Position numbers and translations under genes: made by a program
Source of the DNA: Campanula takesimana
Lineage: Eukaryota; Streptophyta; Magnoliopsida; Asterales; Campanulaceae
Direction of reading: 5' to 3'
NCBI GenBank assembly: GCA_026119855.1
Contig: JAOWBW010002221.1
Span: forward strand, 45,186-109,185
DNA: 64,000 nt
The notes under the pieces: generated by a model
What the model was told of the DNA's origin: nothing
The model's database searches: none
Seen by the model: only the letters and a program-made list of their open reading frames with translations
Part shown: piece by piece, positions 11,701 to 25,200 of the stretch
Position numbering within the stretch: position 1 is the stretch's first letter
Layout of the letters: each line of letters begins with the position of its first letter

Positions 11701-13700
11701 CTTGGCTCTATGGAGAGGGTTGACTTACACGAAAATAGGCGTGACTCTCGGCGGGTCAGAGACGGGACATGGTCAACTTGGCTCTATGGAGAGGGTTGAC
11801 TTACACAAAATAGTCGTGACACTCAGCGGGTCAGAGGCGGGACATGATCAATTTGGCTCTATGGAGAGGGTTGACTTACAAGGAACGGGCGTGACTCTCG
11901 GCGGGTCAGTGGCGGGACATGGTCAACTTGGCTCTATGGAGAGGGTTGACTTACACGCAAATGGGCATGACACTCGGCGGCTCAGAGGCACATGGTCAAC
12001 TTGGCTCTATGGAGAGGGTTGACCTATAAAGAACGGGCGTGACTCTCGGCGGGTCAGAGGCGGGATATGGTCAACTTGGCTCTATGGAGAGGGTTGACTT
12101 ACACGAAATGGGCGTGACACTCGGCGGGTCAGAGGCGGGATATGGTCAACTTGGCTCTATGGAGAGGGTTGACTTATAAAGAACGGGCGTGACACTCGGC
12201 AGCTCAGAGGCGGGACATGGTCAACTTGGCTCTATGGAGAGGGTTGACTTATAAAGAACGGGCGTGACTCTCTGCGGGATATGGTCAACTTGGCTCTATG
12301 GAGAGGGTTGAATTACAAGGAACGGGCGCGACTCTCGGCGGGTCATGGTCAACTTGGCTCTATGGAGAGGGTTGACTTATAAAGAACAGGCGTGACTCTC
12401 GGCGGGTCAGAGGCGGGATATCGAACTTGGCTCTATGGAGAGGGTTGACTTACAAGGAACAGGCGTGACTCTCAGCGGGTCAGAGGTGGGACATGGTCAA
12501 CTTGGCTCTATAGAGAGGGTTAACTAAAAGGATGGTCTTACGTCATTTTAGACTGCCGGGATTTGGTCAACTTGGCTCTAGGGAGAGGGTTGACTTACAA
12601 GGAACGGGCGTGACACTCGGCGGGTCAGAGGCGGGACATGGTCAACTTGGCTCTATGGAGCGGGTTGACTTACAAGGAATGGGCGTGACTCTCAGCAGGT
12701 CAGAGGCGAGACATGGTCAACTTGGCTCTATGGAGAGGGTTGACTTACACGAAATGGGCCTGACACTCGGCGGGTCAGAGGCGGGATATAGTCAACTTGG
12801 CTCTATGGAGAGGGTTGACTTACAACGAACGGTCGTGACTCTCTGCGGGTCAGAGGCGGGACATGGTCAACATGGCTCTATGGAGAGGGTTGACTTATAA
12901 AGAACGGGCGTGACACTCAGCAGCTCAGAGGCGGGATATGGTGAACTTGGCTCTATGGAAAGGGTTGACTTATAAAGAACGGGCGTGACTCTCTGCGGGA
13001 TATGGTCAACTTGGCTCTATGGAGAGGGTTGAATTACAAGGAACGGGCGTGACTCTCGGCGGGTCATGGTCAACTTGGCTCTATGGAGAGGGTTGACTTA
13101 CACGAAATGGGCGTGACACTCAACGGGTCAGAGGCGACACATGGTCAACTTGGCTCTATGGAGAGGGTTGACTTACACGAAATGGGCGTGACACTCGGCG
13201 GGTCAGAGGCGAGACATGATCAACTTGACTCTATAGAGAGGGTTAAATTACAAGGAACGGGCGTGACTCTCGGTGGGTCAGAGGCGGGACATGCTCAACT
13301 TGGCTCTATGGAGAGGGTTGACTTACACGAAATGGGCGTGACACACAGTGGGTCAGAGGCGGGACATGGTCAACTTGGCTCTATGGAGAGGGTTGACTTA
13401 CACGAAAATAGGCGTGACTCTCGGCGGGTCAGAGACGGGACATGGTCAACTTGGCTCTATGGAGAGGGTTGACTTACACAAAATAGGCGTGACACTTAGC
13501 GGGTCAGAGGCGGGACATGATCAATTTGGCTCTATGGAGAGGGTTGACTTACGAGGAACGGGCGTGACTCTCGGCGGGTCAGTGTCGGGACATGGTCAAC
13601 TTGGCTCTATGGAGAGGGTTGACTTACACGCAAATGGGCATGACACTCGGCGGCTCAGAGGCGGGATATGGTCAACTTGGCTCTATGGAGAGGGTTGACT
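8750..13700. repeat. Higher-order repeat, about 3.28-kb period (two copies)
   Basis: The block around 9240-10260 recurs about 3280 bp later (9252 matches 12532; 9790 matches 13070). After that the offset falls to about 3205 bp, meaning one 75-bp monomer was lost from the second copy. A third, partial match starts near 11220 (11338 resembles 9806, offset about 1532 bp). The pattern fits unequal crossing-over between multi-monomer blocks. Boundaries are approximate. Confidence 0.75.
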
Positions 13701-14340
13701 TATAAAGAACGAGCGTGACTCTCGGCGAGTCAGAGGCGGGATATGGTCAACTTGGCCATATGGAGAGGGTTGAATTACAAGGAACGGGCGTGACTCTTGG
13801 CGGTTCATGGTCAACTTGGCTCTATGGAGAGGGTTGACTTACACGAAATGGGTGTGACACACAGCGGGTCAGAGGCGGGACATGGTCAACTTGGCTCTAT
13901 GGAGAGGGTTGACATACACGAAAATAGGCGTGACTCTCGGCAGGTCAAAAGGCGGGACATGGTCAACTTGGCTCTATGGGAGAGGGTTGACTTACAAGGT
14001 AATGGGTGTGAAACTCGGTGGGTCAGAGGCGGGACATGGTCAACTTGGCTCTATGGAGAGGGATGACTTACACGAAAATGGGCGTGACTCTCGGTGGGTC
14101 AGAGGTGGGACATGGTCAACTTGGCTCTATAGAGAGGGTTAACTAAAAGGATGGTCTTACGTCATTTTAGACTGCCGGGATTTGGTCAACTTGGCTCTAT
14201 GGAGAGGGTTGACTTACAAGGAACGGGCGTGACACTCGGCGGATCAGAGGCGGCACATGGTCAACTTGGCTCTATGGAGCGGGTTGACTCACAAGGAATG
14301 GGCGTGACTCTCGGCGGGTCAGAGGCGAGACATGGTCAAC

Positions 14341-15240
14341 TTGGCTCTATGGAGAGGGTTGACTTACACGAAATGGGCGTGACACTCAGCGGGTCAGAGG
14401 CGAGACATGGTCAACTTGGCTCTATGGAGAGGGTTGATTTACACGAAATGGGCGTGACTCTCGGTGGGTCAGAGGCGAGACATGATCAACTTGACTCTAT
14501 AGAGAGGTTTGACTTACAAGGAACGGGCGTGACTCTCGGCGGGTCAGAGGCGGGATATGGTCGACTTGGCTCTATGGAGAGGGTTGACTTACAAGGAACG
14601 GTCGTGACTCTCGGTGGGTCAGAGGCGGGACATGGTCAACTTGGCTCTATGGAGAGGGTTGACTTACACGAAATGGGCGTGACACTCAGCGGGTCAGAGG
14701 CGAGACATGGTCAACTTGGCTCTATGGAGAGGGTTGATTTACACGAAATGGGCGTGACTCTCGGTGGGTCAGACGCGAGACATGATCAACTTGACTCTAT
14801 AGAGAGGTTTGACTTACAAGGAACGGGCGTGACTCTCGGCGGGTCAGAGGCGGGATATGGTCGACTTGGCTCTATGGAGAGGGTTGACTTACAAGGAACG
14901 GTCGTGACTCTCGGTGGGTCAGAGGCGGGACATGGTCAACTTGGCTCTATGGAGAGGGTTGACTTACACGAAATGGGCGTGACACTCGGCGGGTTAGAGG
15001 CGGGACATGGTCAACTTGGCTCTATGGAGAGGGTTGATTTACACGAAATGGGCGTGACACTCGGCGGGTCAGAGGCGAGACATGATCAACTTGACTCTAT
15101 AGAGAGCGTTGACTTACAAGGAACTGGCGTGACTCTCGACGGGTCAGAGGCGGGATATGGTCGACTTGGCTCTATGGAGAGGGTTGACTTACAAGGAACG
15201 GTCGTGACTCTCGGTGGGTCAGAGGCGGGACATGGTCAAC
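14341..15240. repeat. 300-bp (4-monomer) higher-order repeat x3
   Basis: The segments starting at 14341, 14641 and 14941 line up with an exact 300-bp period and very few differences; the first two are nearly identical. Each contains four 75-bp monomers, including an unusual GGTCGACTTGG (GTCGAC instead of GTCAAC) unit and a GACTCTATAGAGAG unit. Because 300 is divisible by three, the block gives a spurious 395-codon open frame (14151-15338). Confidence 0.88.
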
Positions 15241-18200
15241 TTGGCTCTATGGAGAGGGTTGACTTACACGAAAATAGGCGTGACTCTCGGCGGGTCAGAG
15301 ACAGGACATGGTCAACTTGGCTCTATGGAGAGGGTTGACTTACACGAAATGGGCGTGACACTCGGCGGGTCAGAGGCGGGACATGATCAACTTGGCTCTA
15401 TGGAGAGGGTTGACTTACAAGGAACGGGCGTGACTCTCGGCGGGTCAGTGGCGGGACATGGTCAACTTGGCTCTATGGAGAGGGAAGACTTCTAAAGAAC
15501 GGGCGTGACTCTCGGCGGGTCAGAGGCGGGATATGGTTAACTTGGCTCTATGGAGAGGGTTGACTTACAAGGAACGGTCGTGACTCTCGGTAGGTCAGAG
15601 GCGGGACATGGTCAACTTGGCTCTATGGAGAGGGTTGGCTTACACGAAAATAGGCGTGACTCTCGGCGGGTCAGAAACGGGACATGGTCAACTTGGCTAT
15701 ATGGAGAGGGTTGACTTACACGAAATGGGCGTGACACTCGGCGGGTCAGAGGCGGGACATGATCAACTTGGCTCTATGGAGGGGGTTGACTTACAAGGAA
15801 CGGGCGTGACTCTCGGCGGGTCAGTGGCGGGACATGGTCAACTTGGCTCTATGGAGAGGGTTGACTTACACGCAAATGGGCGTGACACTCGGCAGCTCAG
15901 AGGCGGGACATGGTCAACTTGGCTCTATGGAGAGGGTTGACTTATAAAGAACGGGCGTGACTCTCGGCGGGTCAGAGGCGGAATATGGACAACTTGGCTC
16001 AATAGAGAGGGTTGAATTACAAGGAACGAGCGTGACTCTCGGCGGGTCAGAGGCGGGACATGGTCAACTTGGCTCTATGGAGAGGGTTACCTTACACGAA
16101 ATGGGCGTGACACACAGCGGGTTTGAGGCGGGACATGGTCAACTTGGCTCTATGGAGAGGGTTGACTTACATGAAAATAGGCGTGACTCTCGGCAGGTCA
16201 AGAGGCGGGACATGGTCAATTTGGCTCTATGGGAGAGGGTTGACTTACAAGGTAATGGGTGTGACATTCGGTGGGACAGAGGCGGGACATGGTCAACTTG
16301 GCTCTATGGAGAGGGATGATTTACACGAAAATGGGCGTGACTCTCGGCGGGTCAGAGGTGGGACATGGTCAACTTGGCTCTATAGAGAGGGTTAACTAAA
16401 AGGATGGTCTTACGTCATTTTAGACTGCCGGGATTTGGTCAACTTGGCTCTATGGAGAGGGTTGACTTACTCGAAATGGGCGTGACACTCGGCGGGTCAG
16501 TGGCGAGACATGATCACCTTGACTCTATAGAGAGGGTTGACTTACAAGGAACGGGCGTGACTCTCGCCGGGTAAGAGGTGGGATATGGTCAACTTCGCTC
16601 TATGGAGAGGGTTGACTTACAAGGAACGGTCGTGACTCTCGGCTGGTCAGAGGCGGGATATGGTCAACTTCGCTCTATGGAGAGGGTTGACTTACAAGGA
16701 ACGGTCGTGACTGTCGGTGGGTCAGAGGCGGGACATGGACAACTTGGCTCTATTGAGAGGGTTGACTTACACGAAAATAGGCGTGACTCTCGGCGGGTCA
16801 GAGACGGGACATGTCAACTTGGCTTTATGGAGAGGGTTGACTTACACGAAATAGGTGTGACACCCGGCGGGTCAGAGGCGGGACATGATTAATTTGGCTC
16901 TATGGAGAGGGTTGACTTACAAGGAACGGGCGTGACTCTCGGCGGGTCAGTGGTGGGACATGGTCAACTTGGCTCTATGGAGAGGGTTGACTTACACGCA
17001 AATGGGCATGACACTCGGCCGCTCAGAGGCGGGACATGGTCAACTTGGCTCTATGGAGAGGGTTGACTTATAAAGAACGGGCGTGACTCTCGGCGGGTCA
17101 GAGGCGGGATATGGTCAACTTGGCTCTATGGAGAGGGTTGACTTACAAGGAACGGGCGTGACTCTCGGCGGGTCAGAGGCGGGACTTGGTCAACTTGGTT
17201 CTATGGAGAGGGTTGACTTACCCGAAATGGGCGTGACAGTCAACGGGTCAGAGGCGGGACATGGTCAACTTGGCTCTATAGAGAGGGTTAACTAAAAGGA
17301 TGGTCTTACATCATTTTAGACTGCCGGGATTTGGTCAACTTCGCTCTATGGAGAGGGTTGACTTACATGGAACGGGGGTGACACTCGGCGGGTCAGAGGC
17401 GGGACATGGTCAACTTGGCTCTATGGAGCGGGTTGACTTACAAGGAATGGGCGTGACTCTCGGCGGGTTAGAGGCGAGACATGGTCAACTTGGGAATTAC
17501 ACGTATTGGATGTGACACTCGGCGGGTCAGAGGCGGGATATGGTCAACTTGGCTCTATGGAGAGGGTTGACTTACAAGGAACGGTCGTGACTCTCGGTGG
17601 GTCAGAGGCGGGACGTGGTCAACTTGGCTCTATGGAGAGGGTTGACTTACACGAAAATAGGCGTGACTCTCGGCGGGTCAGAGACAGGACATGGTCAACT
17701 TTGCTCTATGGAGAGGGTTGACTTACACGAAATGGGCGTGACACTCGGCGGGTCAGAGGCGGGACATGATCAACTTGGCTCTATGGAGAGGGTTGACTTA
17801 CAAGGAACGGGCGTGACTCTCGGCGGGTTAGTGGCGGGACATGGTCAACTTGGCTCTATGGAGAGGGAAGACTTCTAAAGAACGGGCGTGACTCTCGGCG
17901 GGTCAGAGGCGGGATATGGTTAACTTGGCTCTATGGAGAGGGTTGACTTACAAGGAACGGTCGTGACTCTCGCTAGGTCAGAGGCGGGACATGGTCAACT
18001 TGGCTCTATGGAGAGGGTTGACTTACACGAAAATAGGCGTGACTCTCGGCGGGTCAGAAACGGGACATGGTCAACTTGGCTATATGGAGAGGGTTGACTT
18101 ACACGAAATGGGCGTGACACTCGGCGGGTCAGAGGCGGGACATGATCAACTTGGCTCTATGGAGGGGGTTGACTTACAAGGAACGGGCGTGACTCTCGGC

Positions 18201-21200
18201 GGGTCAGTGGCGGGACATGGTCAACTTGGCTCTATGGAGAGGGTTGACTTACACGCAAATGGGCGTGACACTCGGCAGCTCAGAGGCGGGACATGGTCAA
18301 CTTGGCTCTATGGAGAGGGTTGACTTATAAAGAACGGGCGTGACTCTCGGCGGGTCAGAGGCGGAATATGGACAACTTGGCTCAATAGAGAGGGTTGAAT
18401 TACAAGGAACGAGCGTGACTCTCGGCGGGTCAGAGGCGGGACATGGTCAACTTGGCTCTATGGAGAGGGTTACCTTACACGAAATGGGCGTGACACACAG
18501 CGGGTTAGAGGCGGGACATGGTCAACTTGGCTCTATGGAGAGGGTTGACTTACATGAAAATAGGCGTGACTCTCGGCAGGTCAAGAGGCGGGACATGGTC
18601 AATTTGGCTCTATGGGAGAGGGTTGACTTACAAGGTAATGGGTGTGACATTCGGTGGGACAGAGGCGGGACATGGTCAACTTGGCTCTATGGAGAGGGAT
18701 GATTTACACGAAAATGGGCGTGACTCTCGGCGGGTCAGAGGTGGGACATGGTCAACTTGGCTCTATAGAGAGGGTTAACTAAAAGGATGGTCTTACGTCA
18801 TTTTAGACTGCCGGGATTTGGTCAACTTGGCTCTATGGAGAGGGTTGACTTACTCGAAATGGGCGTGACACTCGGCGGGTCAGTGGCGAGACATGATCAC
18901 CTTGACTCTATAGAGAGGGTTGACTTACAAGGAACGGGCGTGACTCTCGCCGGGTAAGAGGTGGGATATGGTCAACTTCGCTCTATGGAGAGGGTTGACT
19001 TACAAGGAACGGTCGTGACTCTCGGCTGGTCAGAGGCGGGATATGGTCAACTTCGCTCTATGGAGAGGGTTGACTTACAAGGAACGGTCGTGACTGTCGG
19101 TGGGTCAGAGGCGGGACATGGTCAACTTGGCTCTATTGAGAGGGTTGACTTACACGAAAATAGGCGTGACTCTCGGCGGGTCAGAGACGGGACATGTCAA
19201 CTTGGCTTTATGGAGAGGGTTGACTTACACGAAATAGGTGTGACACCCGGCGGGTCAGAGGCGGGACATGATTAATTTGGCTCTATGGAGAGGGTTGACT
19301 TACAAGGAACGGGCGTGACTCTCGGCGGGTCAGTGGTGGGACATGGTCAACTTGGCTCTATGGAGAGGGTTGACTTACACGCAAATGGGCATGACACTCG
19401 GCCGCTCAGAGGCGGGACATGGTCAACTTGGCTCTATGGAGAGGGTTGACTTATAAAGAACGGGCGTGACTCTCGGCGGGTCAGAGGCGGGATATGGTCA
19501 ACTTGGCTCTATGGAGAGGGTTGACTTACAAGGAACGGGCGTGACTCTCGGCGGGTCAGAGGCGGGACTTGGTCAACTTGGTTCTATGGAGAGGGTTGAC
19601 TTACCCGAAATGGGCGTGACAGTCAACGGGTCAGAGGCGGGACATGGTCAACTTGGCTCTATAGAGAGGGTTAACTAAAAGGATGGTCTTACATCATTTT
19701 AGACTGCCGGGATTTGGTCAACTTCGCTCTATGGAGAGGGTTGACTTACATGGAACGGGGGTGACACTCGGCGGGTCAGAGGCGGGACATGGTCAACTTG
19801 GCTCTATGGAGCGGGTTGACTTACAAGGAATGGGCGTGACTCTCGGCGGGTTAGAGGCGAGACATGGTCAACTTGGGAATTACACGTATTGGATGTGACA
19901 CTCGGCGGGTCAGAGGCGGGATATGGTCAACTTGGCTCTATGGAGAGGGTTGACTTACAAGGAACGGTCGTGACTCTCGGTGGGTCAGAGGCGGGACGTG
20001 GTCAACTTGGCTCTATGGAGAGGGTTGACTTACACGAAAATAGGCGTGACTCTCGGCGGGTCAGAGACAGGACATGGTCAACTTTGCTCTATGGAGAGGG
20101 TTGACTTACACGAAATGGGCGTGACACTCGGCGGGTCAGAGGCGGGACATGATCAACTTGGCTCTATGGAGAGGGTTGACTTACAAGGAACGGGCGTGAC
20201 TCTCGGCGGGTTAGTGGCGGGACATGGTCAACTTGGCTCTATGGAGAGGGAAGACTTCTAAAGAACGGGCGTGACTCTCGGCGGGTCAGAGGCGGGATAT
20301 GGTTAACTTGGCTCTATGGAGAGGGTTGACTTACAAGGAACGGTCGTGACTCTCGCTAGGTCAGAGGCGGGACATGGTCAACTTGGCTCTATGGAGAGGG
20401 TTGACTTACACGAAAATAGGCGTGACTCTCGGCGGGTCAGAAACGGGACATGGTCAACTTGGCTATATGGAGAGGGTTGACTTACACGAAATGGGCGTGA
20501 CACTCGGCGGGTCAGAGGCGGGACATGATCAACTTGGCTCTATGGAGGGGTTGACTTACAAGGAACGGGCGTGACTCTCGGCGGGTCAGTGGCGGGACAT
20601 GGTCAACTTGGCTCTATGGAGAGGGTTGACTTACACGCAAATGGGCGTGACACTCGGCAGCTCAGAGGCGGGACATGGTCAACTTGGCTCTATGGAGAGG
20701 GTTGACTTATAAAGAACGGGCGTGACTCTCGGCGGGTCAGAGGCGGAATATGGACAACTTGGCTCAATAGAGAGGGTTGAATTACAAGGAACGAGCGTGA
20801 CTCTCGGCGGGTCAGAGGCGGGACATGGTCAACTTGGCTCTATGGAGAGGGTTACTTACACGAAATGGGCGTGACACACAGCGGGTTAGAGGCGGGACAT
20901 GGTCAACTTGGCTCTATGGAGAGGGTTGACTTACACGAAAATAGGCGTGACTCTCGGCAGGTCAAGAGGCGGGACATGGTCAATTTGGCTCTATGGGAGA
21001 GGGTTGACTTACAAGGTAATGGGTGTGACATTCGGTGGGACAGAGGCGGGACATGGTCAACTTGGCTCTATGGAGAGGGATGATTTACACGAAAATGGGC
21101 GTGACTCTCGGCGGGTCAGAGGTGGGACATGGTCAACTTGGCTCTATAGAGAGGGTTAACTAAAAGGATGGTCTTACGTCATTTTAGACTGCCGGGATTT

Positions 21201-22245
21201 GGTCAACTTGGCTCTATGGAGAGGGTTGACTTACTCGAAATGGGCGTGACACTCGGCGGGTCAGAGGCGAGACATGATCACCTTGGCTCTATAGAGAGGG
21301 TTGACTTACAAGGAACGGGCGTGACTCTCGCCGGGTAAGAGGTGGGATATGGTCAACTTCGCTCTATGGAGAGGGTTGACTTACAAGGAACGGTCGTGAC
21401 TCTCGGCTGGTCAGAGGCGGGATATGGTCAACTTCGCTCTATGGAGAGGGTTGACTTACAAGGAACGGTCGTGACTGTCGGTGGGTCAGAGGCGGGACAT
21501 GGTCAACTTGGCTCTATTGAGAGGGTTGACTTACACGAAAATAGGCGTGACTCTCGGCGGGTCAGAGACGGGACATGTCAACTTGGCTTTATGGAGAGGG
21601 TTGACTTACACGAAATGGGTGTGACACCGGCGGGTCAGAGGCGGGACATGATTAATTTGGCTCTATGGAGAGGGTTGACTTACAAGGAACGGGCGTGACT
21701 CTCGGCGGGTCAGTGGTGGGACATGGTCAACTTGGCTCTATGGAGAGGGTTGACTTACACGCAAATGGGCATGACACTCGGCCGCTCAGAGGCGGGACAT
21801 GGTCAACTTGGCTCTATGGAGAGGGTTGACTTATAAAGAACGGGCGTGACTCTCGGCGGGTCAGAGGCGGGATATGGTCAACTTGGCTCTATGGAGAGGG
21901 TTGACTTACAAGGAACGGGCGTGACTCTCGGCGGGTCAAGGCGGGACTTGGTCAACTTGGTTCTATGGAGAGGGTTGACTTACCGAAATGGGCGTGACAG
22001 TCAACGGGTCAGAGGCGGGACATGGTCAACTTGGCTCTATAGAGAGGGTTAACTAAAAGGATGGTCTTACATCATTTTAGACTGCCGGGATTTGGTCAAC
22101 TTCGCTCTATGGAGAGGGTTGACTTACATGGAACGGGGGTGACACTCGGCGGGTCAGAGGCGGGACATGGTCAACTTGGCTCTATGGAGCGGGTTGACTT
22201 ACAAGGAATGGGCGTGACTCTCGGCGGGTCAGAGGCGAGACATGG
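15125..22245. repeat. 2383-bp higher-order repeat x3
   Basis: Three consecutive copies start near 15125, 17508 and 19891. Matching landmarks are at 15214/17597/19980, 16578/18961/21342, 17083/19466/21846 and 17300/19683/22061. Copies one and two keep a 2383-bp offset; copy three drifts to 2378 bp through a few 1-3 bp deletions. An aberrant truncated monomer (GGGAATTACACGTATTGG, near 17490 and 19873) marks the copy junctions and is replaced by a normal monomer at about 22250, where the homology ends. The near-identity implies recent amplification of a block of about 32 monomers. Confidence 0.9.
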
Positions 22246-25200
22246 TTAACTTGGCTCTATGGAGAGGGTTGGCTTACACGAAATGGGCGTGACACTCGGC
22301 GGGTCAGAGGCGGGATATGGTCAACTTGGGTCTATGGAGAGAGTTGACTTACAAGGAACGGTCGTGACGCTCGGCGGGTCAGAGGCGGGACATGGTCAAC
22401 TTGGCTCTATGGAGAGGGTTGACTTACACGGAACGGGCGTGACTCTCGGCGAGTCAGTGGCGGGACATAGTCAACTTGGCTCTATGGAGAGGGTTGACTT
22501 ACAAGGAACGGTCGTGACTCTCGGCGGGTCAGAGGCGGGATATGGTCAACTTGGCTTTATGGAGAGGGCTTGACTTACAAGGAACGGGCGTGACTCTCGG
22601 CGGGTCAGAGGCGGGACATGGTCAACTTGGCTCTATGGAGAGGGTTGACTTACATGAAATGGGCGTGACACTCAGCGGGTCAGAGGCGGGAAATGGTCAA
22701 CTTGGCTCTATAGAGAGGGTTAACTAAAAGGATGGTCTTACGTCATTTTAAACTGCCGGGATTTGGTCAACTTGGCTCTATGGAGAGGGTTGACTTACAT
22801 GGATCGGGGGTGACACTCGGCGGGTCAGAGGCGGGACATGGTCAACTTGGCTCTATGGAGCGGGTTGACTTACAAGGAATGGGCGTGACTCTCGGCGGGT
22901 CAGAGGCGAGACATGGTCAACTTGGCTCTATGGAGAGGGTTGGCTTACACGAAATGGGCGTGACACTCGGCGGGTCAGAGGCGGGATATGGTCAACTTGG
23001 CTCTATGGAGAGGGTTGACTTACAAGGAAAGGTCGTGACTCTCGGCGGGTCAGAGGCGGGACATGGTCAACTTGGCTCTATGGAGAGGGTTGACTTACAC
23101 GAAAATAGGCGTGACTCTCGACGGGTCAGAAACGGGACATGGTCAACTTGGCTCTATGGAGAGGGTTGACTTACACGAAATGGGCGTGACACTCGGCGGG
23201 TCAGAGGCGGGACATGATCAACTTGGCTCTATGGAGAGGGTTGACTTACAAGGAACGGGCGTGACTCTCGGCGAGTCAGAGGCGGGACATGGTCAACTTG
23301 GCTCTATGGAGAGGGTTGACTTACACGCAAATGGGCGTGACACTCAGCAGCTCAGAGGCGGGACATGGTCAACTTGGCTCTATGGAGAGTGTTGACTTAT
23401 AAAGAACGGGCGTGACTCTCGGCGGGTCAGAGGCGGGATATGGACAACTTGGCTCTATGGAGAGGGTTGAATTACAAGGAACGAGCGTGACTCTCGGCGG
23501 GTCAGAGGCGGGACATGGTCAACTTGGCTCTATGGAGAGAGTTGACTTACATGAAATGGGCGTGACATACAGCGGGTCAGAGGCGGGACATGGTCAACTT
23601 GGTCTATGGAGAGGGTTGACTTACACGAAATGGGCGTGACAGTCAACGGGTCAGAGGCGGGACATGGTCAACTTGGCTCTATAGAGAGGGTTAACTAAAA
23701 GGATTGTCTTACATCATTTTAGACTGCTGGGATTTGGTCAACTTCGCTCTATGGAGAGGGTTGACTTACAAGGAACGGTCGTGACTCTCGGCGGGTCAGA
23801 GGCGGGATATGGTCAACTTGGCTTATGGAGAGGGTGACTTACAAGGAACGGGCGTGACTCTCGGCGGGACATGGTCAACTTGGCTCTATGGAGAGGGTTG
23901 ACTTACACGAAATGGGCGTGACACTCAGCGGGTCAGAGGCGGGAATGGTCAACTTGGCTCTATAGAGAGGGTTAACTAAAAGGATGGTCTTACGTCATTT
24001 TAGACTGCCGGGATTTGGTCAACTTGGCTCTATGGAGAGGGTTGACTTACATGGAACGGGGGTGACACTCGGCGGGTCAGAGGCGGGACATGGTCAACTT
24101 GGCTCTATGGAGCGGGTTGACTTACAAGGAATGGGCGTGACTCTCGGCGGGTCAGAGGCGAGACATGGTCAACTTGGCTCTATGGAGAGGGTTGGCTTAC
24201 ACGAAATGGGCGTGACACTCGGCGGGTTAGAGGCGGGATATGGTCAACTTGGCTCTATGGAGAGGGTTGACTTACAAGGAAAGGTCGTGACTCTCGGCGG
24301 GTCAGAGGCGGGACATGGTCAACTTGGCTCTATGGAGAGGGTTGACTTACATGGAATGGGGGTGACACTCGGCGGGTTAGAGGCGGGACATGGTCAACTT
24401 GGCTCTATGGAGCAGGTTGACTTACAAGGAATGGGCGTGAATCTCGGCGGGTTAGAGGCGAGACATGGTCAACTTGGCTCTATGGAGAGGGTTGACTTAC
24501 ACGAAATGGGCGTGACACTCGGCGGGTCAGAGGCGGGACATGATCAACTTGGCTCTATGGAGAGGGTTGACTTACAAGGAACGGGCGTGACTCTCGGCGA
24601 GTCAGAGGCGGGACATGGTCAACTTGGCTCTATGGAGAGGGTTGACTTACACGCAAATGGGCGTGACACTCAGCAGCTCAGAGGCGGGACATGGTCAACT
24701 TGGCTCTATGGAGAGTGTTGACTTATAAAGAACGGGCGTGACTCTCGGCGGGTCAGAGGCGGGATATGGACAACTTGGCTCTATGGAGAGCGTTGAATTA
24801 CAAGGAACGAGCGTGACTCTCGGCGGGTCAGAGGCGGGACATGGTCAACTTGGCTCTATGGAGAGAGTTGACATACATGAAATGGGCGTGACATACAGCG
24901 GGTCAGAGGCGGGACATGGTCAACTTGGCTCTATGGAGAGGGTTGACTTACACGAAAATAGGCGTGCCTCTCGGCAGGTCAAGAGGCAGGACATGGTCAA
25001 CTTGGCTCAATGGGAGAGGGTTGACTTACAAGGTAATGGGTGTGACACTCGGTGGGTCAGAGGCGGGACATGGTCAACTTGGCTCTATGGAGAGGGATGA
25101 CTTACACGAAAATGGGCGTGACTCTCGGCGGGTCAGAGATGTGACATGGTCAACTTGGCTCTATAGAGTGGGTTAACTAAAAGGATGGTCTTACGTCATT

